Shown here one piece after another: positions 1 to 8,628 of a DNA stretch of 16,691 nt. The stretch covers positions 1 through 16,691 of the forward strand of contig CASELB010000107.1 of NCBI GenBank assembly GCA_949288685.1, given 5' to 3'. How positions within the stretch are numbered: the stretch's first letter is position 1; each line of letters starts with the position of its first letter. Under the pieces are notes generated by a model. It was not told the origin of the DNA, made no database searches, and saw only the letters and a program-made list of their open reading frames with translations. The position numbers and the translations under genes were made by a program. The stretch comes from an uncultured bacterium. Lineage in GTDB: Bacteria; Cyanobacteriota; Vampirovibrionia; Gastranaerophilales; Gastranaerophilaceae.

Positions 1-16
1 ATTAAAAAGAAAATAG

Positions 17-22
17 TATAAT
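17..22 (+). promoter_or_regulatory. Possible -10 element (TATAAT) just upstream of the helicase
   Basis: A perfect TATAAT lies 6 nt before the helicase ATG, and no strong Shine-Dalgarno site is visible in the 28 nt available. If this is a real -10 box, transcription would begin at or next to the ATG and the mRNA would be leaderless. The -35 region is cut off by the window edge, and such hexamers are common in AT-rich DNA, so this is weak. Confidence 0.25.
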
Positions 23-28
23 AAGAGT

Positions 29-3000
29 ATGTTAGTAAACATTTTGGGTAATAAATCTAAAACTAAAGTATTAGTCGATGAGTTCAAATCTTTACTGCAC
101 AACGGAATTGACGCATCAAAGATTCTTATTATTTTGCAAAACGGAAAAGCAAAAAATGAGTTTTTAAATGAATTTTTTAACTCAAAAGATATAAATATTA
201 TTACAAAAATTCAAGTATATAGTTTTTTCGGACTTGTATATAATACAGTTAGTGACAATTGGGGTATTCTGGAAAACAAAATACCATCGGACAATGTTGT
301 ACTACTCCCTAATAATTGCGGTTTGGAGCCTTCCCAGTATATTTTAAAAAATATAATAAATGATTTGAAATTTGAAGGATATAATTCAAAGCATTCACTT
401 CTGCACCAGCTATTCAGACGTTATTCACTTATTGTGCAGAACAATCTGACTGACGAAGAGGTACAAAAACGCAGTGCTGTTCTAAAAGAATCATTTAGTG
501 AAGACGCCGCAAAAGCACTTAAACTTTTCAGCAGGCAAACCCTTGCATACCGGGCATTTGATTATCTCCGACAAATCCAAATTTTTAACTACATATATAA
601 AAATACAGACTATTTTAAAAACATCGAATACTTAATTATTAATGATGCAGATGAAATGCCTCCGGTCTGTATTGATTTTATAGAAGAGCTTTCAAAACAA
701 TTAAAGGGGCATTATATATGCTATGATGAACGCGGCTCAAGCAGATTTGGATATTTAAGCGCCGATAAGAGTGCAGGGCAGCGGTTAGCCAAAATCTTTA
801 ATGAAACACCATTGGAAGAAAATTCCGAACCGAACAGTGATGCGGAAATAATCTATAACAATGTTCAAAATAACGAAAATAAATTATTAAAAAACTTTAC
901 TGTCTTATCTCTGCCCAAACGCGCTCAAATGGTAGATTTTGCAGTCAAAGAAATAAAGAACTTATTGTTAAACGATACGGAATGTATACCTTCTGATATC
1001 GCAATCGTTACACCGGTACAGGATGAATTACTTAAATTCACGCTAAAAGAGGCTTTTTCTTCTACAAAGTGTATATTTTTATCAGGCAGTGAAAAACTTA
1101 TCCAAAATCCGCTAATAAAATCCTGCATAAATATACTCAAACTTATTGAAGGTAAAAGTATAAGCGAGTTTGAGTTTCGGAATATTTTATCGGATTTTTT
1201 AAATATCCCGCTAAAATATTGTAAAGATTTGCTTGAAAAATTTAATGAAAAAGGAGAAATACCTGAGACAGAAATACCTAAAAACAACGATAATTACCGG
1301 AAATTTTTAGATTTAATCTCAGAGCTTAAGAATAGTAATATCCCGTTATCAGAAAAAGTTTACAGGTTATTCTATGAATTAACCGGATACGTTACTCCTG
1401 ATAATATTGAAAAAATCAACTTTTTCATAAAACAATTGAAAGGATTTGAAGAAGTTAAGGCTCACGGTTTAAAAATATCAAATATTGAAATTATCGAACA
1501 AATTGAACGTTCAATTATATCTGAAAACCCCTCATTTACAGAACTTGATTTAAACGGCATTATTGTTTCAACCCCCCAAAAACTTATTGATTTTAAAATA
1601 AAAACAAAATATCAATTCTGGCTGGATATTTCATCAAGCGACTGGATAAAAAGCGACACGGGTCCGTTATACAATGCCTGGGTTTTTCAGGCAGGCTGGG
1701 ATAAAAACACTTATACAATTGATGATGAAACCAGGCTTGCAAAAGAAAAGACTGCAAGAGTCTTAAGAAAACTTACTCTGCTGGCAGATAAACACATATT
1801 TGCCTATTCAAGTCTTTTTGATACACTGGGCGCTGAAAACTTTGGCGGAATTGAAGGACATATTACCTGCCGGGAAGAAAACGAAAAAGAAAATACAGCA
1901 TTTAAAATCACACCCAGAAGTGACCAAAAGCCGGTATTGGATTACCGGCAAGGCGCAATGGCAATATCCGCCGTTCCGGGAGCGGGCAAAACATTTATAC
2001 TCCTTGCTCTTATCGTAAAACTTTTAGAGAGAAAAGTTAATCCTGAAAATATATTCGTATTAACATACATGGACTCAGCAGCAAGGAATTTCAGGGAACG
2101 TATAAAAAATATTTTCCCGAACAGCAACCAGCTACCAAATATAAGCACAATTCACGGTTTAGCTTTAAGACTGCTCAAAGAAAACGCAAACTACGAACGG
2201 CTGGGGCTTGATGCAGATTTTGATATTTGTGATGATACACAGCGCGGAAAAATTATAAATAATATAAAACTTAAACTAACCAAGACAGAAGCGGAAGATT
2301 TTACAAGAGCAATATCAATTATGAAGTTTCAAGTCGGTAAAGATTTTGACACAAATAAAATTACTGATAAAAAAATTCTGAAATTTTTAGACTTTTACAA
2401 ACTTTATCAGGAAGAACTAAAAGAAAATAACCTGATTGATTATGACGACATTTTATTATTATCGGTTAAATTACTAAAAGAAAACCCCGATATTCTGGAA
2501 TATTATCAAAATATATGTGAATACGTAATAGAAGATGAAGCACAGGACTCTTCCGTAGTTCAACAACAACTATTAAAGCTGTTAAGCGGCAAACACGGAA
2601 ATTTAATCAGATGCGGTGATATAAACCAGGCAATTACAACCACCTTTTCTAACGCTGATGTTGAAGGTTTCAGAAAATTTATCACAACGGCGCAAACACG
2701 GGTTAATATGAATCATTCTCAGCGGTGCGCGCAGGGAGTTATGGATTGTGCCAACAATCTTGTTGAATACGGGAAAAAAGTATTACCACAAGCATTTTTT
2801 GATATAAAAATGGAAGGAGTTGAAGGGAAAAATCCGGTTTCACAAAACCCGATTATTAAAAAAGTCTTTGAAGAAAAAAACGAAGAGAGAAATTTTATAC
2901 TAAAAACCATAAAAAACATTTTTGCAGAAAATAATAATGCAACTGTAGGGGTTCTGTTAAGAGCAAATTATCAGGTTGCGGATTGGACGGAATATTTTAA

Positions 3001-3838
3001 TAACGCCGGATTTAAGACTATTACCAGAAGTGACAAACTTGAGCAAAAAGCTGTATTTCAGGTAATTTATGCAATAATGAAATTCATATTAACCCCGTAT
3101 GATAATAATACGCTTGCAGAAACGTATGAACTTCTTGCAGGATACGGATTTTATCAGGCAAGAGCACAGGAAGAAATAAGAAACTGTCCGGTTCCTTTTA
3201 TATCACTTTCTCCTGATGAAATTTTATCGCCATATCTTGGACAATTCCACTGGGATATGAATTACTGGCTTAATTGTTCTTCTTTAGAACCGGAAGAATT
3301 TACCATTAAAACCGGCATTCACTATTTTTCATCGGAAATAGAACGTTCAAATGTTTATTTAATTTCCACACTGGTAAAACGTATAAGTACGCTGAACAAT
3401 GACTGGCACTATGTTGTAGAGCGGCTTAAAGAGCTGGCACAAAGAAATTCTTTAAGCGGATTTCGTTTCTTCTCGGAAGAAGATGAAACCAAGAGCCTCG
3501 GCGGTCAGGTACAAATCATGACGCTGCACAAATCCAAGGGCGATGAATTTGATTATGTATTTATACCTGAGATGAACGGAAAAGACTTTCCGCTTACGGT
3601 AGATGAATACACAATTAAAAAGTCAACATTTTTTACAGAAGGTATAAAAGAACTTTCAAAAACAAATACACCCAAAACAGAACAAGAAATAAAAGAATTC
3701 TCTCTTGCAGAAAACTTTAGACTTGTATATGTTGCAATAACCCGTGCCAAAAAGAAACTATATCTTACTGTATCCACAAAAGTGAAATCTTTTTCAAAAA
3801 CAGAAGAAAGACAGCCGAGTGTACTGTTTGAAATATAA
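29..3838 (+). CDS. Tandem UvrD/Rep-type superfamily 1 DNA helicase with an inactive N-terminal helicase half
   Basis: Predicted ATP-dependent 3'-5' DNA helicase of the UvrD/Rep/PcrA/AddA type, acting on chromosomal DNA in repair or recombination. All catalytic motifs are in the C-terminal half: Walker A AVPGAGKT (K654), motif Ia TYMDSAARNFRERI, motif Ib TIHGLA, Walker B IEDEAQDS (D836, E837), motif III GDINQAI (Q867), motif V TLHKSKGDEFD (from T1165) and motif VI YVAITRAKKK (R1239). The N-terminal half (about 1-620) aligns with the same elements but has lost the key residues. K11-T12 remain without the glycines, INDADE (201-209) replaces the DExxQ region, YDERG (232-236) replaces GDINQ, and L584 sits where the motif VI arginine should be. 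At 1269 residues it is nearly twice the usual UvrD length. It ends 28 residues after motif VI, so there is no RecB-type nuclease domain. The layout recalls AddB (dead helicase) with AddA (live helicase) in one chain, but orthology is unproven. The gene is complete and monocistronic here. Confidence 0.9.
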   Translation: MLVNILGNKSKTKVLVDEFKSLLHNGIDASKILIILQNGKAKNEFLNEFFNSKDINIITKIQVYSFFGLVYNTVSDNWGILENKIPSDNVVLLPNNCGLEPSQYILKNIINDLKFEGYNSKHSLLHQLFRRYSLIVQNNLTDEEVQKRSAVLKESFSEDAAKALKLFSRQTLAYRAFDYLRQIQIFNYIYKNTDYFKNIEYLIINDADEMPPVCIDFIEELSKQLKGHYICYDERGSSRFGYLSADKSAGQRLAKIFNETPLEENSEPNSDAEIIYNNVQNNENKLLKNFTVLSLPKRAQMVDFAVKEIKNLLLNDTECIPSDIAIVTPVQDELLKFTLKEAFSSTKCIFLSGSEKLIQNPLIKSCINILKLIEGKSISEFEFRNILSDFLNIPLKYCKDLLEKFNEKGEIPETEIPKNNDNYRKFLDLISELKNSNIPLSEKVYRLFYELTGYVTPDNIEKINFFIKQLKGFEEVKAHGLKISNIEIIEQIERSIISENPSFTELDLNGIIVSTPQKLIDFKIKTKYQFWLDISSSDWIKSDTGPLYNAWVFQAGWDKNTYTIDDETRLAKEKTARVLRKLTLLADKHIFAYSSLFDTLGAENFGGIEGHITCREENEKENTAFKITPRSDQKPVLDYRQGAMAISAVPGAGKTFILLALIVKLLERKVNPENIFVLTYMDSAARNFRERIKNIFPNSNQLPNISTIHGLALRLLKENANYERLGLDADFDICDDTQRGKIINNIKLKLTKTEAEDFTRAISIMKFQVGKDFDTNKITDKKILKFLDFYKLYQEELKENNLIDYDDILLLSVKLLKENPDILEYYQNICEYVIEDEAQDSSVVQQQLLKLLSGKHGNLIRCGDINQAITTTFSNADVEGFRKFITTAQTRVNMNHSQRCAQGVMDCANNLVEYGKKVLPQAFFDIKMEGVEGKNPVSQNPIIKKVFEEKNEERNFILKTIKNIFAENNNATVGVLLRANYQVADWTEYFNNAGFKTITRSDKLEQKAVFQVIYAIMKFILTPYDNNTLAETYELLAGYGFYQARAQEEIRNCPVPFISLSPDEILSPYLGQFHWDMNYWLNCSSLEPEEFTIKTGIHYFSSEIERSNVYLISTLVKRISTLNNDWHYVVERLKELAQRNSLSGFRFFSEEDETKSLGGQVQIMTLHKSKGDEFDYVFIPEMNGKDFPLTVDEYTIKKSTFFTEGIKELSKTNTPKTEQEIKEFSLAENFRLVYVAITRAKKKLYLTVSTKVKSFSKTEERQPSVLFEI

Positions 3839-3884
3839 ATTAAAATCAAACACTAACCGGCAGCTCTCCGATTTGTAATAAAGA

Positions 3885-4094
3885 CTACTTAGTAACAGGT
3901 GCACCGTTAACCGCAAGCAGAATATCAACGACTTTTGGCATCTGGCACTCAAAAGAATAATGCCCTTCTGCAATAGAGCATCTTTTGCAGTCCCCGTTAA
4001 GTTTGTAACATTCTAATGCCTGTTCTGTCCAATTACGTGTAATAGACCCGGAAATTTCCCCGTTATTCCTTGATGTAAAAGTACTATTTAACAT
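3885..4094 (-). CDS. Small four-cysteine protein of unknown function
   Basis: A 69-residue protein, not assigned to a named family. It has cysteines at 29, 36, 39 and 50 (spacing Cx6Cx2Cx10C) in a segment beginning RNWTEQALECY and followed by a short predicted helix (about PKVVDILLAVNG). Four spaced cysteines with a nearby histidine (H45) suggest a small zinc-binding or iron-sulfur fold; that is inference. The ATG is the first in-frame start after an upstream stop, with a purine-rich AAAGGG about 12 nt before it, which is rather far for a ribosome site. It is convergent with the helicase gene, 46 nt away, with no clear terminator between them. It reads like a real conserved small protein because the codons give a polar, well-mixed composition and a compact motif. 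Its short length keeps confidence moderate. Confidence 0.6.
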   Translation of the reverse strand: MLNSTFTSRNNGEISGSITRNWTEQALECYKLNGDCKRCSIAEGHYSFECQMPKVVDILLAVNGAPVTK

Positions 4095-4222
4095 TACTAT
4101 ACACTACCCTTTCAATTGCAGAATAACACGGAGGTACATTCTTGCCATCATTTATTTAAAGGATTTTTGCAGAAATAAGGTGCAATGAATTACACTCTGC
4201 AAATCTAAGATAAGTCTTATAC

Positions 4223-4555
4223 GAGATGCTGAAACAAGTTCTGTATGACAGTAAAATGTCCAATGGGCTGTCGTCCTGAATTCATTTCAGGACCTATTAC
4301 AAGTCTTGCATAAGATTCAGAAACTGTCTTGGATTATTCGGGATATCGGAAAATTCAACATTTCCCGACACCTTACGGGTTCCGCTTTGCTCCACCCTAC
4401 CGAAAATCCGCAAGTTCGGAATGATAAGAAGTGACATGTCCCCCTGAACAAGCCGAGCGGAGGATGTAAAGCAGAGCCGTACCCGTTTATCGCGAGGCAG
4501 TTTCAGGGTCTTAAACAAGATTTGCTGTGAATTCCAAACCAAGTTCAGCATGACA
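4223..4555. repeat. Composite palindromic intergenic repeat (patchwork of hairpins)
   Basis: This non-coding stretch between the four-cysteine gene and the ZIP gene is GC-richer than its surroundings. The left part (4223-4250) reads GAGATGCTGAAACAAGTTCT then GTATGACA. The right end (4536-4555) reads AAACCAAGTTCAGCATGACA, a near direct copy. Position 4270 onward begins GTCGTCCTGAA, which is a diverged inverted copy of that right end. Inside are nested hairpins: GTCCTGAA/TTCAGGAC (4273-4280/4286-4293, 5-nt loop), TCGGGA/TCCCGA (4338-4343/4363-4368) and CCCTGAA/TTCAGGG (4442-4448/4502-4508). The CCTGAA/TTCAGG-type ends resemble dispersed intergenic palindromes found in many copies in other bacterial genomes. 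Copy number cannot be judged here. The flanks 4095-4222 and 4556-4642 show no genes beyond the ZIP leader. Confidence 0.65.
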
Positions 4556-4642
4556 TATTTTTACCTTTATTACAGAACCTAAGCCAATAAATATTTACGC
4601 TATTTCTTATTTGTGCTAATATTACAAGGGGAATACATTATA

Positions 4643-5434
4643 ATGTTAGAACAGTATCAATTACCTTTTATAATGACATTTTTAGCCGGATTGGCGACCT
4701 TAATCGGCGGATTTATTACGTTTGTCATAAAACGCGATAATATGAAAGCAATCTCATTAGGACTCGGTTTTTCTGCCGGCGTAATGATTTTCCTTTCATT
4801 TACGGAAATTCTTGAAGAAGCAAATGAACTTCTAGCAAAATACTTTCCGCACAATTTTGCATTTATAGCGTTCGGCGGATTTCTTGCAGGCATTATAGTT
4901 GCAATTTTGATTGATATTTTTATTCCCGATCATATTGATTCAGATTTTCTCAAATCACCTGAAGGGTGTGACCATAAACATAAAATCAAACGTGCCGGAT
5001 TTATTACAGCAATCGCGATTGCTCTGCACAATTTTCCGGAAGGGCTTGCAACATTTATAGTTTCAGCACAGGATATAACTATCGGTATTTCCGTTGCTCT
5101 TGCTATTGCAATACACAATATTCCGGAGGGAATAGCCGTTGCTATTCCGATTTATCACGCAACCGGCAAAAAACGTTATGCAATCTGGTACTCGTTCTGG
5201 ACCGGACTTACAGAACCGCTGGGCGCCGTTATCGGATTAATTCTGATAAACCTGTTTATGCCGCAAATGTTTGTAGGATTTTTACTTGCTGCAGTTGCCG
5301 GAATTATGGTTTATATCTCATTTGATACACTCCTGCCACTCTCTCACGAATGCGGAGACTGGCATTCCGCTATTAAGGGGATTATATCCGGAGTTATCGT
5401 AATTTATTTAAGTTTACTATTATTGGGCGAATAA
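4643..5434 (+). CDS. zupT: ZIP-family divalent metal transporter (ZupT-like)
   Basis: Inner-membrane importer of zinc and probably other divalent metals. The 263-residue length matches ZupT (about 257). About eight hydrophobic segments are visible. The two hallmark metal-site motifs of TM4 and TM5 are both intact: HNFPEG at 129-134 and HNIPEG at 158-163. A short loop containing EGCDHKHKIKR (about 107-117) precedes TM4 and could bind metal. I chose the ATG at 4643 rather than the GTG ten codons upstream, because AAGGGG at 4626-4631 lies 11 nt before the ATG and the upstream extension is polar and non-conserved-looking. The phosphofructokinase gene starts 20 nt after its stop, so the two are probably co-transcribed, though no functional link is obvious. 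The family is certain; the exact metal is not. Confidence 0.92.
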   Translation: MLEQYQLPFIMTFLAGLATLIGGFITFVIKRDNMKAISLGLGFSAGVMIFLSFTEILEEANELLAKYFPHNFAFIAFGGFLAGIIVAILIDIFIPDHIDSDFLKSPEGCDHKHKIKRAGFITAIAIALHNFPEGLATFIVSAQDITIGISVALAIAIHNIPEGIAVAIPIYHATGKKRYAIWYSFWTGLTEPLGAVIGLILINLFMPQMFVGFLLAAVAGIMVYISFDTLLPLSHECGDWHSAIKGIISGVIVIYLSLLLLGE

Positions 5435-5454
5435 AAAGAAAGGGAAAGTTTATT

Positions 5455-7137
5455 ATGACAAAATTATCACCATTACAGATTGAAAGACTAAAATATCAGC
5501 CTAAACTTCCGTCTTCACTTGCGCAGGGTATAAATAACCTTTCTGTTGAAGAAGGCGGCGCTACAGAAGCGGTTGATAATAAGGACGAAATTAAAGCATT
5601 ATTTAAGAACACTTACGGCAAACCGACCGTAACTTTTAAGTCTTCAAGCTCTTCATCAGCCTCTGAACAAAGAAATGTAGGTGTAATTCTTTCCGGCGGA
5701 CAGGCACCCGGCGGACACAACGTTATTGCAGGGCTTTATGACGCGCTTAAACAGGCTAATCCGGCAAATAAACTTTACGGATTTTTAGGCGGACCTTCCG
5801 GAATTATTGACGGCAAGTATGTTGAATTTGATGATGAATTTATTGATGATTACAGAAACACCGGCGGTTTTGATATTATCGGCTCAGGAAGAACAAAACT
5901 GGAAACACAGGAACAGTTTGAAAAATCTCTTGAAGTTTGTAAAAAACTAAATATTTCTGCTGTTGTAATTATCGGCGGCGATGATTCAAATACAAACGCA
6001 GCACTTTTAGCAGAATGGTTTGTTGCAAATAATGCAGGTATTCAGGTTATCGGTTGTCCAAAAACTATTGACGGTGACTTAAAGAACGAACAAATTGAAA
6101 TTTCTTTCGGTTTTGATACTGCAACAAAAACTTACGCTGAACTTATCGGTAATATCCAAAGAGACGCTAACAGTGCGAAAAAGTACTGGCACTTTATCAA
6201 AATTATGGGCAGAAGTGCCTCACACGTAGCGTTAGAAGCAGCACTTCAAACTCAACCGAATATAACAATGATTTCTGAAGAAGTAGAACAAAAGAAAATG
6301 TCACTGGAAGAAATCGTTAATTATATTACAAATATTATCGTAAAACGTGCAGATGCCGGCAAAAATTTCGGTATTGCCGTTATTCCGGAAGGTTTAATAG
6401 AGTTCATTCCTGAAATGAAATCAATGATATCAAATCTTAACGATGTTATGGCAACATTAGAATCAGACCCTGACTTTGTTAATGCAACAACCATCAGAGA
6501 AAAATTTGATGTTGTAGAAAACAGATTAGACCCTGATAATGCAAAAGTTTATTCATCACTTCCTGCACTTATCAAAGGTCAATTACTTGCAGACAGAGAC
6601 CCGCACGGTAATGTTCAGGTATCAAAGATTGAAACAGAAAAACTTTTAATAGAAATGGTATCTTCAAGATTACAAGAATTGAGACTTCAGGGTGATTATA
6701 TCGGCAAATTCTCACCGCAATCTCACTTCTTCGGGTATGAAGGCAGATGTGCATTCCCGTCAAACTTTGATGCGGATTACTGCTATTCGTTGGGATATAA
6801 TGCATTTGCACTTATTAACAACGGATTTACCGGATACCTTTCATCAGTAAGAAATCTTACTGCTCCGGCAAGTGAATGGATTGCCGGCGGTGTTCCGCTT
6901 ACAATGATGATGAATATGGAACGCAGACACGGAGAAATGAAACCGGTTATTAAAAAAGCACTGGTTGAACTTGACGGACCTGTATTTGCACAGCTTGCAA
7001 AGAACAGAGAAGACTGGGCAATGAATGACAGATACCTGTTCCCGGGTGCTATTCAGTACTTCGGACCGTCCTCAGTATGTGATATTACAACCGTAACATT
7101 GCAGCTTGAAAAATCAAAAACTCCGGCTGCAGTATAG
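5455..7137 (+). CDS. pfp: Pyrophosphate-dependent 6-phosphofructokinase, long type
   Basis: Cytosolic glycolytic enzyme that interconverts fructose-6-phosphate and fructose-1,6-bisphosphate using PPi/Pi instead of ATP/ADP, a reversible step typical of fermentative or energy-limited cells. The 560-residue length and a roughly 70-residue N-terminal extension place it in the long PfpB-like group shared with spirochetes and plants. Visible signatures are the N-terminal VGVILSGGQAPGGHN loop, GGDDSNTNA (174 onward) where D177 replaces the ATP-type glycine, and PKTIDGDLKN (K203, catalytic D206 and D208). MGRSASHVALE (G252, R253) follows and binds the sugar phosphate. The D177/K203 pair is the established marker of PPi use. 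AGGGA 9 nt before the ATG supports the start. A strong hairpin terminator follows the stop. No truncation or frameshift is seen. Confidence 0.96.
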   Translation: MTKLSPLQIERLKYQPKLPSSLAQGINNLSVEEGGATEAVDNKDEIKALFKNTYGKPTVTFKSSSSSSASEQRNVGVILSGGQAPGGHNVIAGLYDALKQANPANKLYGFLGGPSGIIDGKYVEFDDEFIDDYRNTGGFDIIGSGRTKLETQEQFEKSLEVCKKLNISAVVIIGGDDSNTNAALLAEWFVANNAGIQVIGCPKTIDGDLKNEQIEISFGFDTATKTYAELIGNIQRDANSAKKYWHFIKIMGRSASHVALEAALQTQPNITMISEEVEQKKMSLEEIVNYITNIIVKRADAGKNFGIAVIPEGLIEFIPEMKSMISNLNDVMATLESDPDFVNATTIREKFDVVENRLDPDNAKVYSSLPALIKGQLLADRDPHGNVQVSKIETEKLLIEMVSSRLQELRLQGDYIGKFSPQSHFFGYEGRCAFPSNFDADYCYSLGYNAFALINNGFTGYLSSVRNLTAPASEWIAGGVPLTMMMNMERRHGEMKPVIKKALVELDGPVFAQLAKNREDWAMNDRYLFPGAIQYFGPSSVCDITTVTLQLEKSKTPAAV

Positions 7138-7153
7138 TTGTTAAATAAAAACT

Positions 7154-7187
7154 AAAATACCGCCAATATAATTGGCGGTATTTTTTA
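7154..7187. terminator. Bidirectional intrinsic terminator between pfp and the efflux gene
   Basis: A perfect 14-bp stem, AAAATACCGCCAAT / ATTGGCGGTATTTT (7154-7167 and 7171-7184), with a 3-nt ATA loop. It is followed by a T-run on the plus strand and a T-rich tail (TTTTAGTTTTTATTT) on the minus strand. It serves both convergent genes. The efflux gene's TAA stop (7185-7187) lies directly in the T-run. Confidence 0.93.
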
Positions 7188-8582
7188 TACTATTTTATCC
7201 CGTTTTTCATCTTTATAAGCCAGATAGGCAAATCCGGTACAAATCATAGCAAACACGGCAAGGGTACGAACAGTATATTGATATGCCGTTAAAAACGGAT
7301 TAGAATTTGCTGCCGCCGTAAAATGACTCAATAATATTTCTAAAATATTAATTGCCATTGCTATTCCCATTATCATGCCTGTATTTCTGGCAAGCGCAAG
7401 CATTCCGCCGGCAACTCCGAGGTGTTTTGTATCAACTTCCGATAATACACCCATATTTGACGGAGACTGAAACAGCCCGTTACCAACACCCATCATCATC
7501 TCCGCAATAACCATTTCCCAAATCGGCGTTTTTATACCAAACATCGAAAATAAAATCAACGCAAGCGTAAACATAATCCCGCCCGCTAAAGTTAAATACT
7601 TACTTCCTTTTTTACCCGCAATACTGCCTGCAAAAGGTGCAGTCATTATTAATGAGACAGAAAATGTTAAAACAATAAAACCGGTTATCATTGGAGATAA
7701 GCCCATTATTTTTTGCGCATAAAGCGGGAATGTAATTCCTATTCCGAAAACACCCCAGTATGAAAGATTTAAAGCAATATTTCCAAAAGTGAAAGATTTT
7801 ATACGAAATAAATTAAAATCAATAAGCGCATAAGAAACTTTTAATTCGCGATACACAAATAAAATAGTTGAAATAATAAATAATACTACAAGAATTTTAA
7901 TTTTTTCGGATGCCCAGCCCCATACATGCCCCTGTGAAATTGTTGTAAGCAGTGAGAAAAGAAAAATTGTAAAGTATAAAAAACCTTTATAGTCAAACTT
8001 GCTGTCAACAGCAGGCGGATGATATGACGGAATAAGCCTGTACGACAGGATTGCGGCAACAAATGATACAACACCCCCCGGCAGAAATACATAATTCCAG
8101 CCAAAATAATTTATCAAAACGCCTGCAAGCGCAGGACCGCTCATTGAACCGAATGCAACAATCGCGCCATTCATACCAAGCGCTTTCCCTCTGTTTTTAC
8201 CTTTAAACATACTGGCAATAATAGAAATCGCGTTAGATACCAGAATAGACGCGCCAAACGCTTCAATACATCTGCTTGCTATAAGCATTGGTAAAGAATG
8301 GGATAAAAAACTTAGAAACGAACCAAGAGAAAAAATCAAAAAACCTGCGGCGTATAATTTATTCCGCGGACAAATTTCGCTCAATTTTCCGAAAAAAGGT
8401 AAAAAGACTGTAAGAATAAGCATATACGACACAACTACCCATTGGACTGCAGTTATCGGTTCATTAAGATTTTTTGATATTTCATACAGCGCAATATTAA
8501 TGGTTGTAGAATCCAGCATTGAAATAAAGTTTCCAATCACCGTCACCCAGATAATCATCCATTTTAAATCACTGTTATGCAA
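7185..8582 (-). CDS. MFS multidrug efflux transporter, DHA2 (14-TMS, EmrB/QacA-like) family
   Basis: Inner-membrane proton-coupled exporter, likely of drugs or other toxic amphiphiles. Its 465 residues contain about 14 hydrophobic spans. Motif D1 appears as LDSTTINIAL (D24) in TM1. QWVVVSYML (from Q47) in TM2 is typical of DHA2. Motif A is degenerate, GKLSEICPRNK (65-75). Motif C in TM5 reads GSMSGPALAG, the antiporter signature. The start is TTG, supported by AAGGA (8589-8593) exactly 6 nt upstream. The next in-frame ATG (residue 9) has no such site. A transcription terminator hairpin ends 19 nt before the TTG, leaving almost no room for a separate promoter. Expression may therefore depend on read-through from the 81-residue gene. 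Substrate cannot be assigned from sequence. Confidence 0.9.
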   Translation of the reverse strand: MHNSDLKWMIIWVTVIGNFISMLDSTTINIALYEISKNLNEPITAVQWVVVSYMLILTVFLPFFGKLSEICPRNKLYAAGFLIFSLGSFLSFLSHSLPMLIASRCIEAFGASILVSNAISIIASMFKGKNRGKALGMNGAIVAFGSMSGPALAGVLINYFGWNYVFLPGGVVSFVAAILSYRLIPSYHPPAVDSKFDYKGFLYFTIFLFSLLTTISQGHVWGWASEKIKILVVLFIISTILFVYRELKVSYALIDFNLFRIKSFTFGNIALNLSYWGVFGIGITFPLYAQKIMGLSPMITGFIVLTFSVSLIMTAPFAGSIAGKKGSKYLTLAGGIMFTLALILFSMFGIKTPIWEMVIAEMMMGVGNGLFQSPSNMGVLSEVDTKHLGVAGGMLALARNTGMIMGIAMAINILEILLSHFTAAANSNPFLTAYQYTVRTLAVFAMICTGFAYLAYKDEKRDKIV

Positions 8583-8588
8583 TTTTTA

Positions 8589-8593
8589 TCCTT
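8589..8593 (-). promoter_or_regulatory. Shine-Dalgarno site fixing a TTG start for the efflux gene
   Basis: AAGGA on the minus strand, 6 nt before TTG at 8582-8580. It decides for the TTG over the ATG eight codons later. Confidence 0.7.
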
Positions 8594-8601
8594 CCCCGCA
8601 T

Positions 8602-8628
8602 AAAAAAAGCCCCGTAACAGGGCTTTTT
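8602..8628 (-). terminator. Intrinsic terminator or attenuator between the 81-residue gene and the efflux gene
   Basis: On the minus strand the stem AAAAAGCCC / GGGCTTTTT encloses a 7-nt loop and runs straight into a seven-T tract (8608-8602). It lies 12 nt after the stop of the upstream 81-residue gene and 19 nt before the TTG start of the efflux gene on the same strand. It could simply end the first transcript, or act as a conditional attenuator for the pump. Confidence 0.85.

Noticed and set aside
4297..4551. 84-codon minus-strand open frame in the intergenic island
   Set aside because: It lies wholly within the nested palindromic repeat, has no ribosome site or recognisable domain, and its composition follows the hairpins.
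4613..4642. GTG start for the ZIP transporter ten codons upstream
   Set aside because: The AAGGGG ribosome site lies within this extension and points to the ATG at 4643.
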